The translations under genes were made by a program, and so were the position numbers. Below are positions 46,918 through 55,762 of a DNA stretch of 64,000 bases, piece after piece. The first letter of the stretch is position 1. Each line of letters opens with the position of its first letter. The DNA comes from an uncultured Oscillospiraceae bacterium (GTDB lineage Bacteria > Bacillota > Clostridia > Oscillospirales > Oscillospiraceae). Where the stretch lies: NCBI GenBank assembly GCA_947599875.1, contig CANQFV010000009.1, positions 1 to 64,000 on the forward strand, read 5' to 3'. The notes below the pieces were generated by a model, which was not told where the DNA came from, searched no databases, and worked only from the letters and a program-made list of their open reading frames with translations.

Positions 46918-49368
46918 TTACTCGTCGCGCATACTGTTGGCAGAGGTGACGGTCACGTCAAACCGGGCCTCGCCGCCCTCGGCGTAGACCGCTACGCCGG
47001 TGTTGGCCTCCACGTCGGGGTAGATCTGCGCGGCGCAGGCGGAGGTGTAATCGGCGGAGAACACCTCAACGCTGGACTTATCCACATAGATGTGGAGTGT
47101 CACGGAGCCGTCCTCCCGCTTCTCGGTGACGACCTGAGAGAACCGGACGGAGGAGGAGAACCCGCCCAGGGAACTCCTGTCCACGTTGAGGGTGTCGGTG
47201 GCAAAATCGTAGTCCACGCTGACGCCGCTCTCGCCATCGTAGCGCACCCAGACCCCGGCCTTGGCGGTGCCCTGGGCGGGAGTGATGGTCACATCCAGGA
47301 GGTAGGCGTCCCCGGTGTAGTCCAGAACCGTGGGGGTCTCGGAGACGGTGACGGTGGTGTCCAGGGCCACGTTATCCGCCGGGAAGGTGTGCTGGGCATA
47401 CTCCTCCACGGGCTTTTGCCGGAGGATGAGTTCTCCGTTCTTGTCCCGAACCAGGGACATCTCCAGATTCAGGTTGTAGACGCCGTTGAAGCGGGTGTTG
47501 GAGCTTAAGTCGTCCACGCGGTTGCAGTAATCCCAGGAGTTCATCCAGTTCACTTCGATGACCCGGTCCTGATCGTCGGCGTTAAAGGAGGAGCCCAGGT
47601 AGTAGGACATAGCGGCGTAGGAGTCGTTGCCGAAGTTCATGGGCCGGACATCCCCCTCGGGGACAAACTCCCACTTGCCGCTGGCGTTTGTGAAGTCGCC
47701 CACCTGATACCGGCGTCCGCCGTAGCTCAGCACCCACTTATACCCATCCTCGCCCTGGATGGGGAGCCTGACAAGGTCGGGACACTCCGTCTCCACCCGG
47801 AGGCCGGAGGAGTTCTCGTACTCTCCCGGCTCGCCCTTGTAGGTGGACTCGATGTTCCAGTGGATGAGGTCGGTGCTGGAGTAGATGCGCAGAAGCCCGC
47901 CGGCGATGACCAGGAACCACTTGTCCTGATACTTAAAGACCTTAGGATCCCGGAAGGCCCCGTCCTTCAGGGGGTCGTCGTGCCAGTCGATGAGTACGTC
48001 CTCGCCGTTGAGGCGCCCGTCCTCGTCCCTGCCGCGATAGTACTGCCAGTTCTCGCCGTCCTCGCTGTAGGCGGCGATGATGCGCTGGCCGTTGCCGTTG
48101 TCGGCGCTGTTAGCGGTGATGTAGAGGATCACGCCGCCGCTCTCCCCAAAGAGCCCGGAGACGTTATTTTCATCTGCCACGGCGCAGCCGGAGAACATGG
48201 AGCCGAACTCGTTGGGATAGAATTCGATGCCCTTCTCCTCCCAGTGGATGAGGTCGGTACTCGTGGCGTGCATCCAGTGCATGGGGCCCCAGTCGGTGCC
48301 GCCGGGATACGACTGATAGAACATGTGCCAGGTGTCCCCTATTTTGATAAGACCGTTGGGATCGTTGCCCCAGCCCTCCGTGACGGAGTAGTGGTAGACG
48401 GGGCGGTATGGCTCGGAGTAGTACCCCTCCCCCCGGCGGATGACGTTGAGCCGGTAGGCCAGCATGTAGCGGCCGTCCTCCCCGGCGGTCTTAGTGAAGA
48501 TCTGGAAGCTGTTCTGTCCCACGCGCAGGGGGGCGGCGCCGGTAATTTCCGTGCCCTCCGGGGAGAGAACCACGGTCTCAACCCCATCCGGGGTCTGGGC
48601 CAGGATGTTCACGGCCTCGCAGTCGGAGGAGACGTACTGCTGATAGATGTACCAGTCGTTGGCGAGCATGTTCCCCGGGGTCTCAACGCTGCCAGAGGAG
48701 GCCTCGATGGAAAGGCTCTCGATGACCGGGACCTTGCCCTCCTCGTAGACCTCGTACTTTGCGTCCTTGAAGGTGACCTTGCTGTCCCCGGCATAGAGGC
48801 CCAGCTTGCCGGACATGAGGATGCCGTCCTGCCCGTACTCAGCCCTGGCCATAAAGTCGCCGGTGCTGCAGATGAGGATGTCGTCCACAAAGTAGGCGAT
48901 GTGGCTGTTCACCATGACGACCTGGAGTTCATAGGACTCCTTCTCGTCCAAGCCGAACTCGTTGCCCAGCTGCACCAGGGTCCCGTTTTCGTACTTATAG
49001 AGTTCCGCCCGATCCGTCATGGCGCTGACGCTGGCCACATAGCAGCTCTTGTGGTTGTCCCCGGACTGGAACACCAGAGCCGCGATGCCGGTGTTGGACT
49101 CGGAGAAGTTCACCTCCACACTGTAGCGGAAGTCCTCGTCGTACATGGAGATGTCGCTTATGTACCAGCTCTCCCAATCCTGGCCGTCAAAGGCGATACC
49201 CTCGCCCTCGGCGCTCCAGTGTTCCGGAAGATCCTTGGAGGGTAGCTCCCCAGAGGCCTGACGCCCGTCCTCCCCGCCCTGGCCGCCGTTCCCGCCGCCG
49301 CAGGAGGTGAGGAGCATGGTCAGGCACAGGATGGCGATGACCGTCAAAACAAAGCGGTTTCTTTTCAT
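46918..49368 (-). CDS. GH32-family fructan hydrolase lipoprotein
   Basis: The 816-residue protein has a lipoprotein signal peptide (lipobox LTSC, C23), a Gly-rich linker, an extra N-terminal beta domain (~45-215) and a glycoside hydrolase 32 module. The three GH32 acidic residues are in place: D336 in WGNDPNG (nucleophile), D474 in FRDPK and E528 in ECPD (acid/base). A C-terminal beta-sandwich follows. The enzyme should cleave beta-fructosides such as levan, inulin or sucrose outside the cell. It is divergent from a LacI-type regulator, with a palindrome between them. No fructose transporter is adjacent. Confidence 0.9.
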   Translation of the reverse strand: MKRNRFVLTVIAILCLTMLLTSCGGGNGGQGGEDGRQASGELPSKDLPEHWSAEGEGIAFDGQDWESWYISDISMYDEDFRYSVEVNFSESNTGIAALVFQSGDNHKSCYVASVSAMTDRAELYKYENGTLVQLGNEFGLDEKESYELQVVMVNSHIAYFVDDILICSTGDFMARAEYGQDGILMSGKLGLYAGDSKVTFKDAKYEVYEEGKVPVIESLSIEASSGSVETPGNMLANDWYIYQQYVSSDCEAVNILAQTPDGVETVVLSPEGTEITGAAPLRVGQNSFQIFTKTAGEDGRYMLAYRLNVIRRGEGYYSEPYRPVYHYSVTEGWGNDPNGLIKIGDTWHMFYQSYPGGTDWGPMHWMHATSTDLIHWEEKGIEFYPNEFGSMFSGCAVADENNVSGLFGESGGVILYITANSADNGNGQRIIAAYSEDGENWQYYRGRDEDGRLNGEDVLIDWHDDPLKDGAFRDPKVFKYQDKWFLVIAGGLLRIYSSTDLIHWNIESTYKGEPGEYENSSGLRVETECPDLVRLPIQGEDGYKWVLSYGGRRYQVGDFTNASGKWEFVPEGDVRPMNFGNDSYAAMSYYLGSSFNADDQDRVIEVNWMNSWDYCNRVDDLSSNTRFNGVYNLNLEMSLVRDKNGELILRQKPVEEYAQHTFPADNVALDTTVTVSETPTVLDYTGDAYLLDVTITPAQGTAKAGVWVRYDGESGVSVDYDFATDTLNVDRSSLGGFSSSVRFSQVVTEKREDGSVTLHIYVDKSSVEVFSADYTSACAAQIYPDVEANTGVAVYAEGGEARFDVTVTSANSMRDE

Positions 49369-49515
49369 TTTGTTATCCTCCCTTAAAATTCCCGGTTTTT
49401 CTGGGTTATCGTCAGATTTTACAGAAAAACCCTTGAAATATCCCTGTATTCAGTATAAAATAGAGAACATATTCCCGTCAATCAAATCCTCTGCCGCCCC
49501 CGGAAAATGTGCAAA

Positions 49516-49544
49516 TGCACAAATTTGCGCATTAAATTTGTGCA
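49516..49544. promoter_or_regulatory. Palindromic operator between GH32 and LacI genes
   Basis: TGCACAAATTT and AAATTTGTGCA are separated by 7 bp; an additional GTGC-AAAT-GCAC dyad abuts it at 49509-49520. The position between divergent genes suits control by the LacI-type protein. The half-site is the same as in the inverted repeat at 2321-2358. Confidence 0.7.
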
Positions 49545-49599
49545 TTTTTCTCCAAGGGTTTGGGCATTGGGGATTTCTGGTGCGAAATAGGAGGCCGCC

Positions 49600-50616
49600 A
49601 TGAACAATTCCGTCACCATCCAGGACATCGCGGGGGCGCTGGGCCTCTCCCGGAACACCGTCTCCAAGGCCCTGAACGGAAAGCACGTCCCGGACAAGAC
49701 CCGCGAGGCCGTTTTAAACGCCGCCATTGAGATGGGCTACCGGGGCTATGGGCTGGCGGCGGGCTCGGCCCCCGACGACGGCCCCAAGCGTTTTTTGGTT
49801 CTCTCCTCCCAGTACCTCATGAACATCAACTACTACGTCCACGTCCTCCGCGGCATTGAGGAGAGCTTCTCCAACAATCGCATCGACCTCATCCAGTTTT
49901 GCGTCACCTCCTTGGAGTCCTTTGAGCGGTTCAAGCGATATCTTGACCAGGCCCACATCCAGGGCGTCCTCTGCATCGAATTTTTTGAGCCGGAGTACAT
50001 CCGGGCGCTTTTGAAGGCAGGCGTACCCGTAATCTTCCTGGACTTCCCGGTGGTGGACACGGAGATCAAGGGCAGCTACGACATCGTCCTCCCCGAGTGC
50101 CGGGAGGCCGTCGCCCGGTTTTGCCTCCGGATGATCCGGGAGAAGGGGGCCAGAACCTTCGGCTTTGTGGGGGAATACCTCCACTGCCGCTCCTTTTACG
50201 AGCGCTTCGCCGGGATGCGGGAGGCGCTGTTCCTCTCGGGGCTGCCGGAGGATCTGAGCTACTCCATCACGGGCCCGGAGGCTATCCCCTACGACGAGAA
50301 TTCCCTGGAGCCCGCCCTCCGCAAGCTCCCGGCCCTCCCCGACTGCTTCGTGGCCGCCAACGACACCATCGCCATCTCCCTTTTGGAAGCCCTGCGGCGC
50401 ATGGGGGTGGAGGTCCCCGGGGCGGTTCGGGTGCTGGGCTTTGACAACGTGGCGGAGTCAAAAAAGACCGACCCGCCCCTGTCCACCGTCAACATCAACA
50501 AGACCGCCCTGGGCCGCCGCCTCACCGACCTCCTTCTGGACCGCGTCTCCCAGCCCGCCCGCGCCAACCAGACCATCTACATCGCCTCCACCGTCATCAC
50601 ACGGGGTACGACGTGA
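49600..50616 (+). CDS. LacI-family transcriptional regulator
   Basis: The 338-residue protein has the LacI helix-turn-helix and hinge (residues ~5-55: VTIQDIAGALGLSRNTVSKALNGKHVPDKTREAVLNAAIEMGY) and a periplasmic-binding-like sensor domain (~65-335). Closing motifs DCFVAANDTIAISLLEAL and VRVLGFDNV are present. It starts 7 bp after AGGAGG. Divergent from GH32, it probably responds to a sugar released from fructans. Confidence 0.9.
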   Translation: MNNSVTIQDIAGALGLSRNTVSKALNGKHVPDKTREAVLNAAIEMGYRGYGLAAGSAPDDGPKRFLVLSSQYLMNINYYVHVLRGIEESFSNNRIDLIQFCVTSLESFERFKRYLDQAHIQGVLCIEFFEPEYIRALLKAGVPVIFLDFPVVDTEIKGSYDIVLPECREAVARFCLRMIREKGARTFGFVGEYLHCRSFYERFAGMREALFLSGLPEDLSYSITGPEAIPYDENSLEPALRKLPALPDCFVAANDTIAISLLEALRRMGVEVPGAVRVLGFDNVAESKKTDPPLSTVNINKTALGRRLTDLLLDRVSQPARANQTIYIASTVITRGTT

Positions 50617-50672
50617 AGAAACGCTCAAAATTCTTCTCTTCGGGTAATCCTTATGCTATTATCAGCGGTTGA

Positions 50673-50726
50673 AGATTTCGGAGGGATTTGAGATTTCGGA
50701 GGGATTTGAGATTTCGGAAGGAGGGG
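50673..50726 (+). repeat. 18-bp tandem repeats
   Basis: Two exact copies of AGATTTCGGAGGGATTTG (50673-50690, 50691-50708) are followed by a third that keeps the first 10-11 bases (50709-50726). Each unit contains a ribosome-site-like GGAGGG, yet no start codon with a plausible gene follows. Confidence 0.85.
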
Positions 50727-50730
50727 ATCT

Positions 50731-50818
50731 GTGAAGGGGAACCATCAGGGTTCCCCTTCACGTTGAATAAATCCCCGGCGCTTCGCGCCGGGGCGGCCTT
50801 TGCCTCCGGCAAAGGCCG
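50731..50818. other. Run of three perfect hairpins
   Basis: Stems with exact complementarity lie at 50731-50761 (13 bp), 50773-50793 (9 bp) and 50794-50818 (11 bp), directly followed by the terminator at 50825-50868. The 318-bp gap between the convergent LacI and TauE genes contains no convincing ORF. The array could be a structured RNA with its own terminator or a dispersed repeat cluster. Confidence 0.6.
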
Positions 50819-50824
50819 TAAGCT

Positions 50825-50868
50825 CCAAAAAAAGAACACCAGTCCACGGACTGGTGTTCTTTTTTTGG
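50825..50868. terminator. Strong bidirectional terminator
   Basis: The 20-bp stem containing AAAAAAAGAACACCAGTCC and its exact complement has an ACG loop and T-tracts on both strands. Confidence 0.9.
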
Positions 50869-50934
50869 AATAAGTGGTTAAAAATCCTACTTTTCAAAAG
50901 CCTTGCGGCGCAACGGATTTGGGTTTTGGCTCAT

Positions 50935-51741
50935 TCATCCAAAGAGTGCGCTCCAGTAGTTGAGCACCAGCATGGCTCCGCCGAGGACCGTCAGCACTCC
51001 ACCGGTGGCAAGTCCCACGGTACGCGCGGGGACCCGGTTGGCAAACCGGGCGGACAGGAGGCTGGAGATCGTGGCCACGGCGATACACAGGATCATCACA
51101 TCCCACTTTTCCAGAACGATGGCCGGGTGGATGAGGATGTGGCTGACGGAGGCGATCAGGGCCGTGAAGGTCATGATGAAGGTGCTGGTGCCCACCGCCG
51201 TCTTCAGCTCCATGCCCAAAAACGCCGTGAAGACCACCAGCATCATCATCCCGCCGCCGGTGCCCACGAAGCCCGTGCCGAAGCCGATGGTCAGCCCAAA
51301 AAAGAGGGAGATGGCGACGCCCTTCCAGTCCAGCCTCTGGCCCTTTGCCGTCTGGCGCTCCCGGCTGGTGTCGGGCTTCACCAGGAAGCGGATGCCGATG
51401 AAGAAGGTGAGAAAAAGCGTGAAGCTCCCCAGTACCACGTTCCCCGCCAGGTACGCCACATAGCTGCCGATGGTGCTCATGGCGAGGATGCACACCAGCA
51501 TGATCCATCCGCGCCGGAGGTCGATATTTTTGTGCTTCGCGTATGTCCAGGTGGTGACGGCGGAGCCCAGTATGTCTGAGGCCAGCGCGATGGCCGTGGC
51601 CTGATAGACCCCCGTCTCCCCGGAGAAGGAGGGACACAGCACAATCAGTATCGGCACCATCACCGTGGCGGCGGACAGCCCCGCGAGCCCGGTCCCGATA
51701 CCGGCGCCCAAGGCGGCGATCATGTACCAGATCCATTCCAT
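50935..51741 (-). CDS. TauE/SafE-family sulfite/anion exporter
   Basis: The 268-residue protein has eight predicted membrane helices in two repeats of the TauE/SafE fold. The first repeat shows GAGIGTGLAGLSAATVMVPIL and the second GFGTGFVGTGGGMMMLVVF, the paired Gly-rich motifs of the family. Members export sulfite, sulfoacetate or related anions; substrate here is unknown. The ATG at 51741 follows GAGGTG; the longer frame lacks a ribosome site. Confidence 0.85.
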   Translation of the reverse strand: MEWIWYMIAALGAGIGTGLAGLSAATVMVPILIVLCPSFSGETGVYQATAIALASDILGSAVTTWTYAKHKNIDLRRGWIMLVCILAMSTIGSYVAYLAGNVVLGSFTLFLTFFIGIRFLVKPDTSRERQTAKGQRLDWKGVAISLFFGLTIGFGTGFVGTGGGMMMLVVFTAFLGMELKTAVGTSTFIMTFTALIASVSHILIHPAIVLEKWDVMILCIAVATISSLLSARFANRVPARTVGLATGGVLTVLGGAMLVLNYWSALFG

Positions 51742-51818
51742 TCCCGACACCTCGCTTCTTTGATAGTATATCACTGAATTTTGGAAAAGGAAAGATTGAT
51801 ACTCAAAATATTGTGAGA

Positions 51819-51959
51819 TCATTTTTCCGCTTTGGGAATGACTACATCTTGGCTTATAAGTTCATGTCTTGCCGCGAGAAGGTTCGTCCACTTCGTATAT
51901 GCCACCGTGGCCTTTTGAGAGTAGACCGTCTGATAGGCCCCTGATTTCTTATTTCTCAT
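51819..51959 (-). pseudogene. Remnant of a lytic transglycosylase 3' end
   Basis: A 46-codon frame contains GAYQTVYSQKATVAYTKWTN, which aligns with the very C-terminus of the intact transglycosylase at 53215-54069 (IYQTGYSQKVMSAFAKWTS). The DNA is similar over ~62 bp (51886-51948 versus 53222-53284). The N-terminal domain and catalytic part are missing. It lies on the far side of the DUF4317 gene in the same orientation. Confidence 0.6.
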
Positions 51960-51989
51960 CTCTCAATGTTTTTCAAAATTCGGCAGTAC

Positions 51990-53114
51990 TCAGACCTTAG
52001 TTTCCATGCCGTTTACCTCCACTGTGGCGCCTACGGGGATGAGGAGGTACTTCCGGCCGTCGATGACGCGGGATTCCAGGCGGAAGCTTTCCTCCTGGCT
52101 GACGGAGACGGTGAGTTCATTGGCCTTGACCACAAATTTCTTTTCATCGATGACGTTTTCAGGCTTAATGACCGCGCCCTCGCCAAGAGTTTCGCCGCAG
52201 CGGGCCTTGAAGCGCTCCACCGCCTCGCCGGAGACACCCATGTCCGTGAGCATATCCCCCACCTCTCCGGCGGTCATGGTCAGGGGTTCGGGGTCGTTCT
52301 CCTCCTTATGCTCCCGAATTTGGGCGGCCATCCGGTCGTTCAGCGCCTGGACTGTCTCAAAGCCGCACTCCTCGCCCAAAGCGTCGCTTAATGCCGACTC
52401 AAAGGCTTCCCTCTGTTCGTCCGCCGACATGGGCAGCTCCACACGGAAGAGCGCGTCGATCACGTCGGAGTGGGTGTCGGAGGCGTTCCGGGTGTAGAAA
52501 ATGGCGTTGTAGATGTTAGCGGCCCTGTCGTCGAAGGCGGGGAAAAGGAAGCCGAGCTCCGTGGGGGCGATCACCTGACTTGCGGCGGAGCTGTGGAACT
52601 CGTTGTCGCCGGGGAAAAACTGGAGCTCCGGCTTTACGTCCTTGGTGGGGCAGACGGCGCAGAGGATGTAGCTATATACGTCCTCGGAGTCCGCCTCCGA
52701 GCCGTCCTTATTCTTCCGAGGAATGTCGTAAGAGTCGTAGGCCAGAAGGATCACATAGTTGGAGTCCTCCATGTCCAGTGCGGCGATGATTTTATCATAG
52801 AGCCTGTCCCGCGCCTCCTTATTCTGGAGCTTGGAGGCGCGAAGCTCCATCAAGAGCCCGTGCTCCTCACTGCCGGCCACCTGCTGGGTAGAGAAGACAA
52901 TGTCGATGAGGTTCCGGCCCAACGCTCCGGAGAGGCTCTTTTTCAAAAGCCCCAGATATTTCTCTTGCTCGTTCTGAGCCATGGTACTCAGCGGTTCGTC
53001 TATGTAGGCGATGATCTGTCTATTGGCGTTCACATAGCAACCGTATATCCGCTGGACCGCCACACGGTCCGGCCTAAAATGCCGCCTCAGCTCCGCCAAT
53101 TCTTTGCGTGTCAT
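51990..53114 (-). CDS. DUF4317-family protein
   Basis: The 374-residue cytoplasmic protein matches the clostridial DUF4317 family of unknown function: N-terminal TRKELAELRRHFRPD, YGCYVNANRQIIAYIDEPL, and later FFPGDNEFHSSAASQVIAPTELGFLFPAFDDRAANIYNAIFYTRN. No enzymatic motif is apparent. The ATG at 53114 follows GGAGG; 20 upstream codons have no ribosome site. It is bracketed by an intact and a remnant copy of a transglycosylase 3' end, an unusual setting for this usually free-standing gene. Confidence 0.85.
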   Translation of the reverse strand: MTRKELAELRRHFRPDRVAVQRIYGCYVNANRQIIAYIDEPLSTMAQNEQEKYLGLLKKSLSGALGRNLIDIVFSTQQVAGSEEHGLLMELRASKLQNKEARDRLYDKIIAALDMEDSNYVILLAYDSYDIPRKNKDGSEADSEDVYSYILCAVCPTKDVKPELQFFPGDNEFHSSAASQVIAPTELGFLFPAFDDRAANIYNAIFYTRNASDTHSDVIDALFRVELPMSADEQREAFESALSDALGEECGFETVQALNDRMAAQIREHKEENDPEPLTMTAGEVGDMLTDMGVSGEAVERFKARCGETLGEGAVIKPENVIDEKKFVVKANELTVSVSQEESFRLESRVIDGRKYLLIPVGATVEVNGMETKV

Positions 53115-53214
53115 GGTTTTTACCTCCTGAAATGCGGTAAGGGTAATGATACCACAGAGGGCGGAAAACCGCAAGAGGCGATTCTACTAAATCGCCCGGA
53201 CAAAAATCGTGGGA

Positions 53215-54069
53215 TCATGCCCCAAGAATGCTTGTCCACTTCGCAAACGCTGACATGACCTTTTGGGAGTAACCCGTCTGATAAATCCCCTTGTTCCAGA
53301 GCTTCTTGGCACCTGTCTGACCGTTGTTGTAGGCCATCAGCGCCAGCTCCGGGTCGCCGTAGGCTTGGAGGTGCTGGGCGATGATGTAAACGCCGGATTC
53401 GATGTTTCCCGCAGGAGTCAGAGGGTCCATACCCATATCGCGGAGCCAGTCGAGGTTGATGGCGTTGATCTGCATGAGGCCAAAGTCGTTGGTGGAGCTT
53501 TTGGCGTCCGGGTCAAAATGGCTCTCAACCTCGGCGATGGCCAAAGCCAGAGCGTAGGGCACATTGTATTTCTCACAGCAGTCTTGCATGACTTCCTGAA
53601 GGTCAAAGCTCAGAAGCCGGCCTTCGCTCGTAATATCATCACGGTGGCGAACCGGCTCCGGTGCGGGGTCGGCTGCTATTGGAGCGGCTTCATGGGCCGG
53701 GCTTTCATCGGGCGTTGCGGAGGCTTGCTGGACTGTCTCAACGTGTGAGACATCATCGGATGCCGCCAGCGCCGTCGTTGTCGGCCTCGTCACCAGCCCT
53801 ATTGTAATGCCGAGCAGAAAAGCGGCGAGTAAAGCCAGCAGAAGGAGGGAGGGCCGCACCGCGATTCTGTGCATCCGGAGATGCTTCGGCGAGTATCGCT
53901 TCTTCTGGCTTGAGACGTGTCCCACGGGTCTGGTTGTCCTTGCACCAGTGGCGTTGTTGGCCGTATGCCGAACGGTCATACCCTCATGGTCGAGTGGGAT
54001 ATCGAATTCCCACGGTTTTTTCATTCCCCGTAGGTTGCCGGTACGAGAGCGTATTTTTGTTGCCGTCAT
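53215..54069 (-). CDS. Membrane-anchored lytic transglycosylase (SLT type)
   Basis: The 284-residue protein has a ~70-residue basic cytoplasmic part, one membrane helix (~73-94), a Pro/Ala-rich linker (~95-145) and an SLT domain (~155-280). Catalytic Glu is E182 in IAEVESHF, with DFGLMQIN and MAYNNGQTGAKKLW after it. Such enzymes open peptidoglycan, often for conjugative transfer. Next to serine recombinases and other element genes, a role in cell-to-cell transfer of the element is likely. AAAGGAATG precedes the ATG. Confidence 0.85.
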   Translation of the reverse strand: MTATKIRSRTGNLRGMKKPWEFDIPLDHEGMTVRHTANNATGARTTRPVGHVSSQKKRYSPKHLRMHRIAVRPSLLLLALLAAFLLGITIGLVTRPTTTALAASDDVSHVETVQQASATPDESPAHEAAPIAADPAPEPVRHRDDITSEGRLLSFDLQEVMQDCCEKYNVPYALALAIAEVESHFDPDAKSSTNDFGLMQINAINLDWLRDMGMDPLTPAGNIESGVYIIAQHLQAYGDPELALMAYNNGQTGAKKLWNKGIYQTGYSQKVMSAFAKWTSILGA

Positions 54070-54130
54070 ATTTTCATTCCTTTCGCAAAAACGGAGCCGC
54101 TCTTTGTGGCTCCGCTGTTATTTGGTTTCC

Positions 54131-55762
54131 TTATTTCTCAATATGTTGCGTGATCTCCGTCCCGTCCTTGAAGCGAATTTGGAGAGTTTCTTTGTCCACT
54201 ACCTTGATGGTGCTGATGAGCTGGCGGGTGCGTATATCGTCATATTTGGTGATGGAGGCATCCATCTGGTCGATGGCGGAGCTGATTTGCTCCATGCGCT
54301 GGTCGAGTTCACTGGTGGAGGGCTGTTCCAACTCCATCTTGGTATGTAGGAGCTTGAGGTCATTCCACTCCTCACCTATTTTGCTGAACTCGGTTTCAAC
54401 CGCCTCGAATGTAGCATCCCCGCAGGAGACGAGGGTCACAAGCTCATCCTGACGTGCTTTCAGCTCTCTCATACGATTCTCTATGGCAGGAAGGGACATT
54501 TTCGGCTGCGTGGATGCAAGCACCGTAGCCACGCTCTCCCGTAGCACGTCTCTGGCTGCCTGTTGGGAGAACATTTCGTTCATGGCAGCGACAATGGCGT
54601 TGTGCAGGACCTCCTCTCTGAAGGTGGGAGAGTTTTTACAGATTCGCTTGCCGTTTTCCATACGGTTGAGGCAGCGCCACACATATATCTTCTCGCCCTT
54701 TGGCATATAGGTCTGGCGGCGGTAAGGGCTCCCGCACTCTCCGCAGATCAATATCTCACTGAGGGCGTACTTTCCGCTATATTTGCCAAGCTCCGTCTTG
54801 GCTCTGGAGGATGTTTTTCGCTTTCCGGCGCGGCGGGCGATCTCCTCCTGCACCTTCTGGAAGGTGACCCGATCGATGATGGCCGGGTGGCAGTCGTGGA
54901 CGTAGTATTTGGGGAGCTCGCCCATGTTCTTCTTCGTTTGGTGGTTGAACAGATCCGCCACATATGTCTTTTGGAGGATGGCGTCGCCTATGTACTTCTC
55001 GTTCCGAAGGATGCCCTGGACGGTGCTGTCGTGCCACTCCGATGTACCACGTGCCGTCCTGATGCCGTCGCCCTCTAATCCTGTGCATATCTTTCGCACA
55101 CTGTAACCCATCAGGTATTGGGAGTAAATGCGTCGGACGATCTTGGCCTGTTCCTCGTCCACCACAGGCTGGCCGTCCTCCCCTTTTCTGTATCCGAGGA
55201 AGCTGTCGTAGTGGTAGTAGACCTTGCCGTCCTGGAAATTCTTCCGATGGCCCCACTTCACGTTGCCACTGAGGGACTCGCTTTCCGCCTGGGCCTGCGT
55301 GAAGAAGAAGGTCAGGAGCATTTCGTTGTCCATGTTTAGGGTATTGACATTCTCTTTCTCAAAATAGACACCAATTCCAAGGTTTTTGAGCTGTCGGACC
55401 GTTTGGAGCCCCTCCAGCGTGTTCCGGGCGAAGCGGGTGACGGACTTGGTGATTACCAAGTCTACCTTGCCCTTTTTGCAGTCGGCAATCAGCCGCAGGA
55501 ATTCCTTACGCTTCTTCATCGAGGTGCCGGTTATGCCCTCGTCAGCGTACATACGGACCATGGTCCATTCCGGGTTGTCCGCGATTTTGGCGGTGTAGTA
55601 TTCGATCTGCGCCTCGTAGCTGTTGAGCTGCTCATCGGAGTCGGTGGAGACGCGGCAGTATGGGGCCACCCGGAGACGCTTTTTGCGGATATCCCGCTGG
55701 ACGAGCGCCGGGTCGGGCGGCATGATGGTGACGTTCTTTGCGACGCGCTGTTGGGTGATCAT
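54131..55762 (-). CDS. Large serine recombinase, third gene of the set
   Basis: The 543-residue protein has a resolvase catalytic domain (~30-170) with nucleophile S39 in CRVSTDSDEQ and the conserved ITKSVTRFARNT. A recombinase domain (~195-300) follows, then a zinc ribbon (CGECGSPYRRQ...C, ~350-390) and a C-terminal coiled coil (~430-520). It can integrate and excise DNA. Its start overlaps the previous gene by 4 bp. It is the most downstream of three co-directional recombinase genes. Confidence 0.9.
   Translation of the reverse strand: MITQQRVAKNVTIMPPDPALVQRDIRKKRLRVAPYCRVSTDSDEQLNSYEAQIEYYTAKIADNPEWTMVRMYADEGITGTSMKKRKEFLRLIADCKKGKVDLVITKSVTRFARNTLEGLQTVRQLKNLGIGVYFEKENVNTLNMDNEMLLTFFFTQAQAESESLSGNVKWGHRKNFQDGKVYYHYDSFLGYRKGEDGQPVVDEEQAKIVRRIYSQYLMGYSVRKICTGLEGDGIRTARGTSEWHDSTVQGILRNEKYIGDAILQKTYVADLFNHQTKKNMGELPKYYVHDCHPAIIDRVTFQKVQEEIARRAGKRKTSSRAKTELGKYSGKYALSEILICGECGSPYRRQTYMPKGEKIYVWRCLNRMENGKRICKNSPTFREEVLHNAIVAAMNEMFSQQAARDVLRESVATVLASTQPKMSLPAIENRMRELKARQDELVTLVSCGDATFEAVETEFSKIGEEWNDLKLLHTKMELEQPSTSELDQRMEQISSAIDQMDASITKYDDIRTRQLISTIKVVDKETLQIRFKDGTEITQHIEK

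Noticed and set aside
50688-50873. 61-codon ORF through the tandem repeats and hairpins
   Set aside because: It is made of repeat units and a terminator stem and has no resemblance to a protein family.
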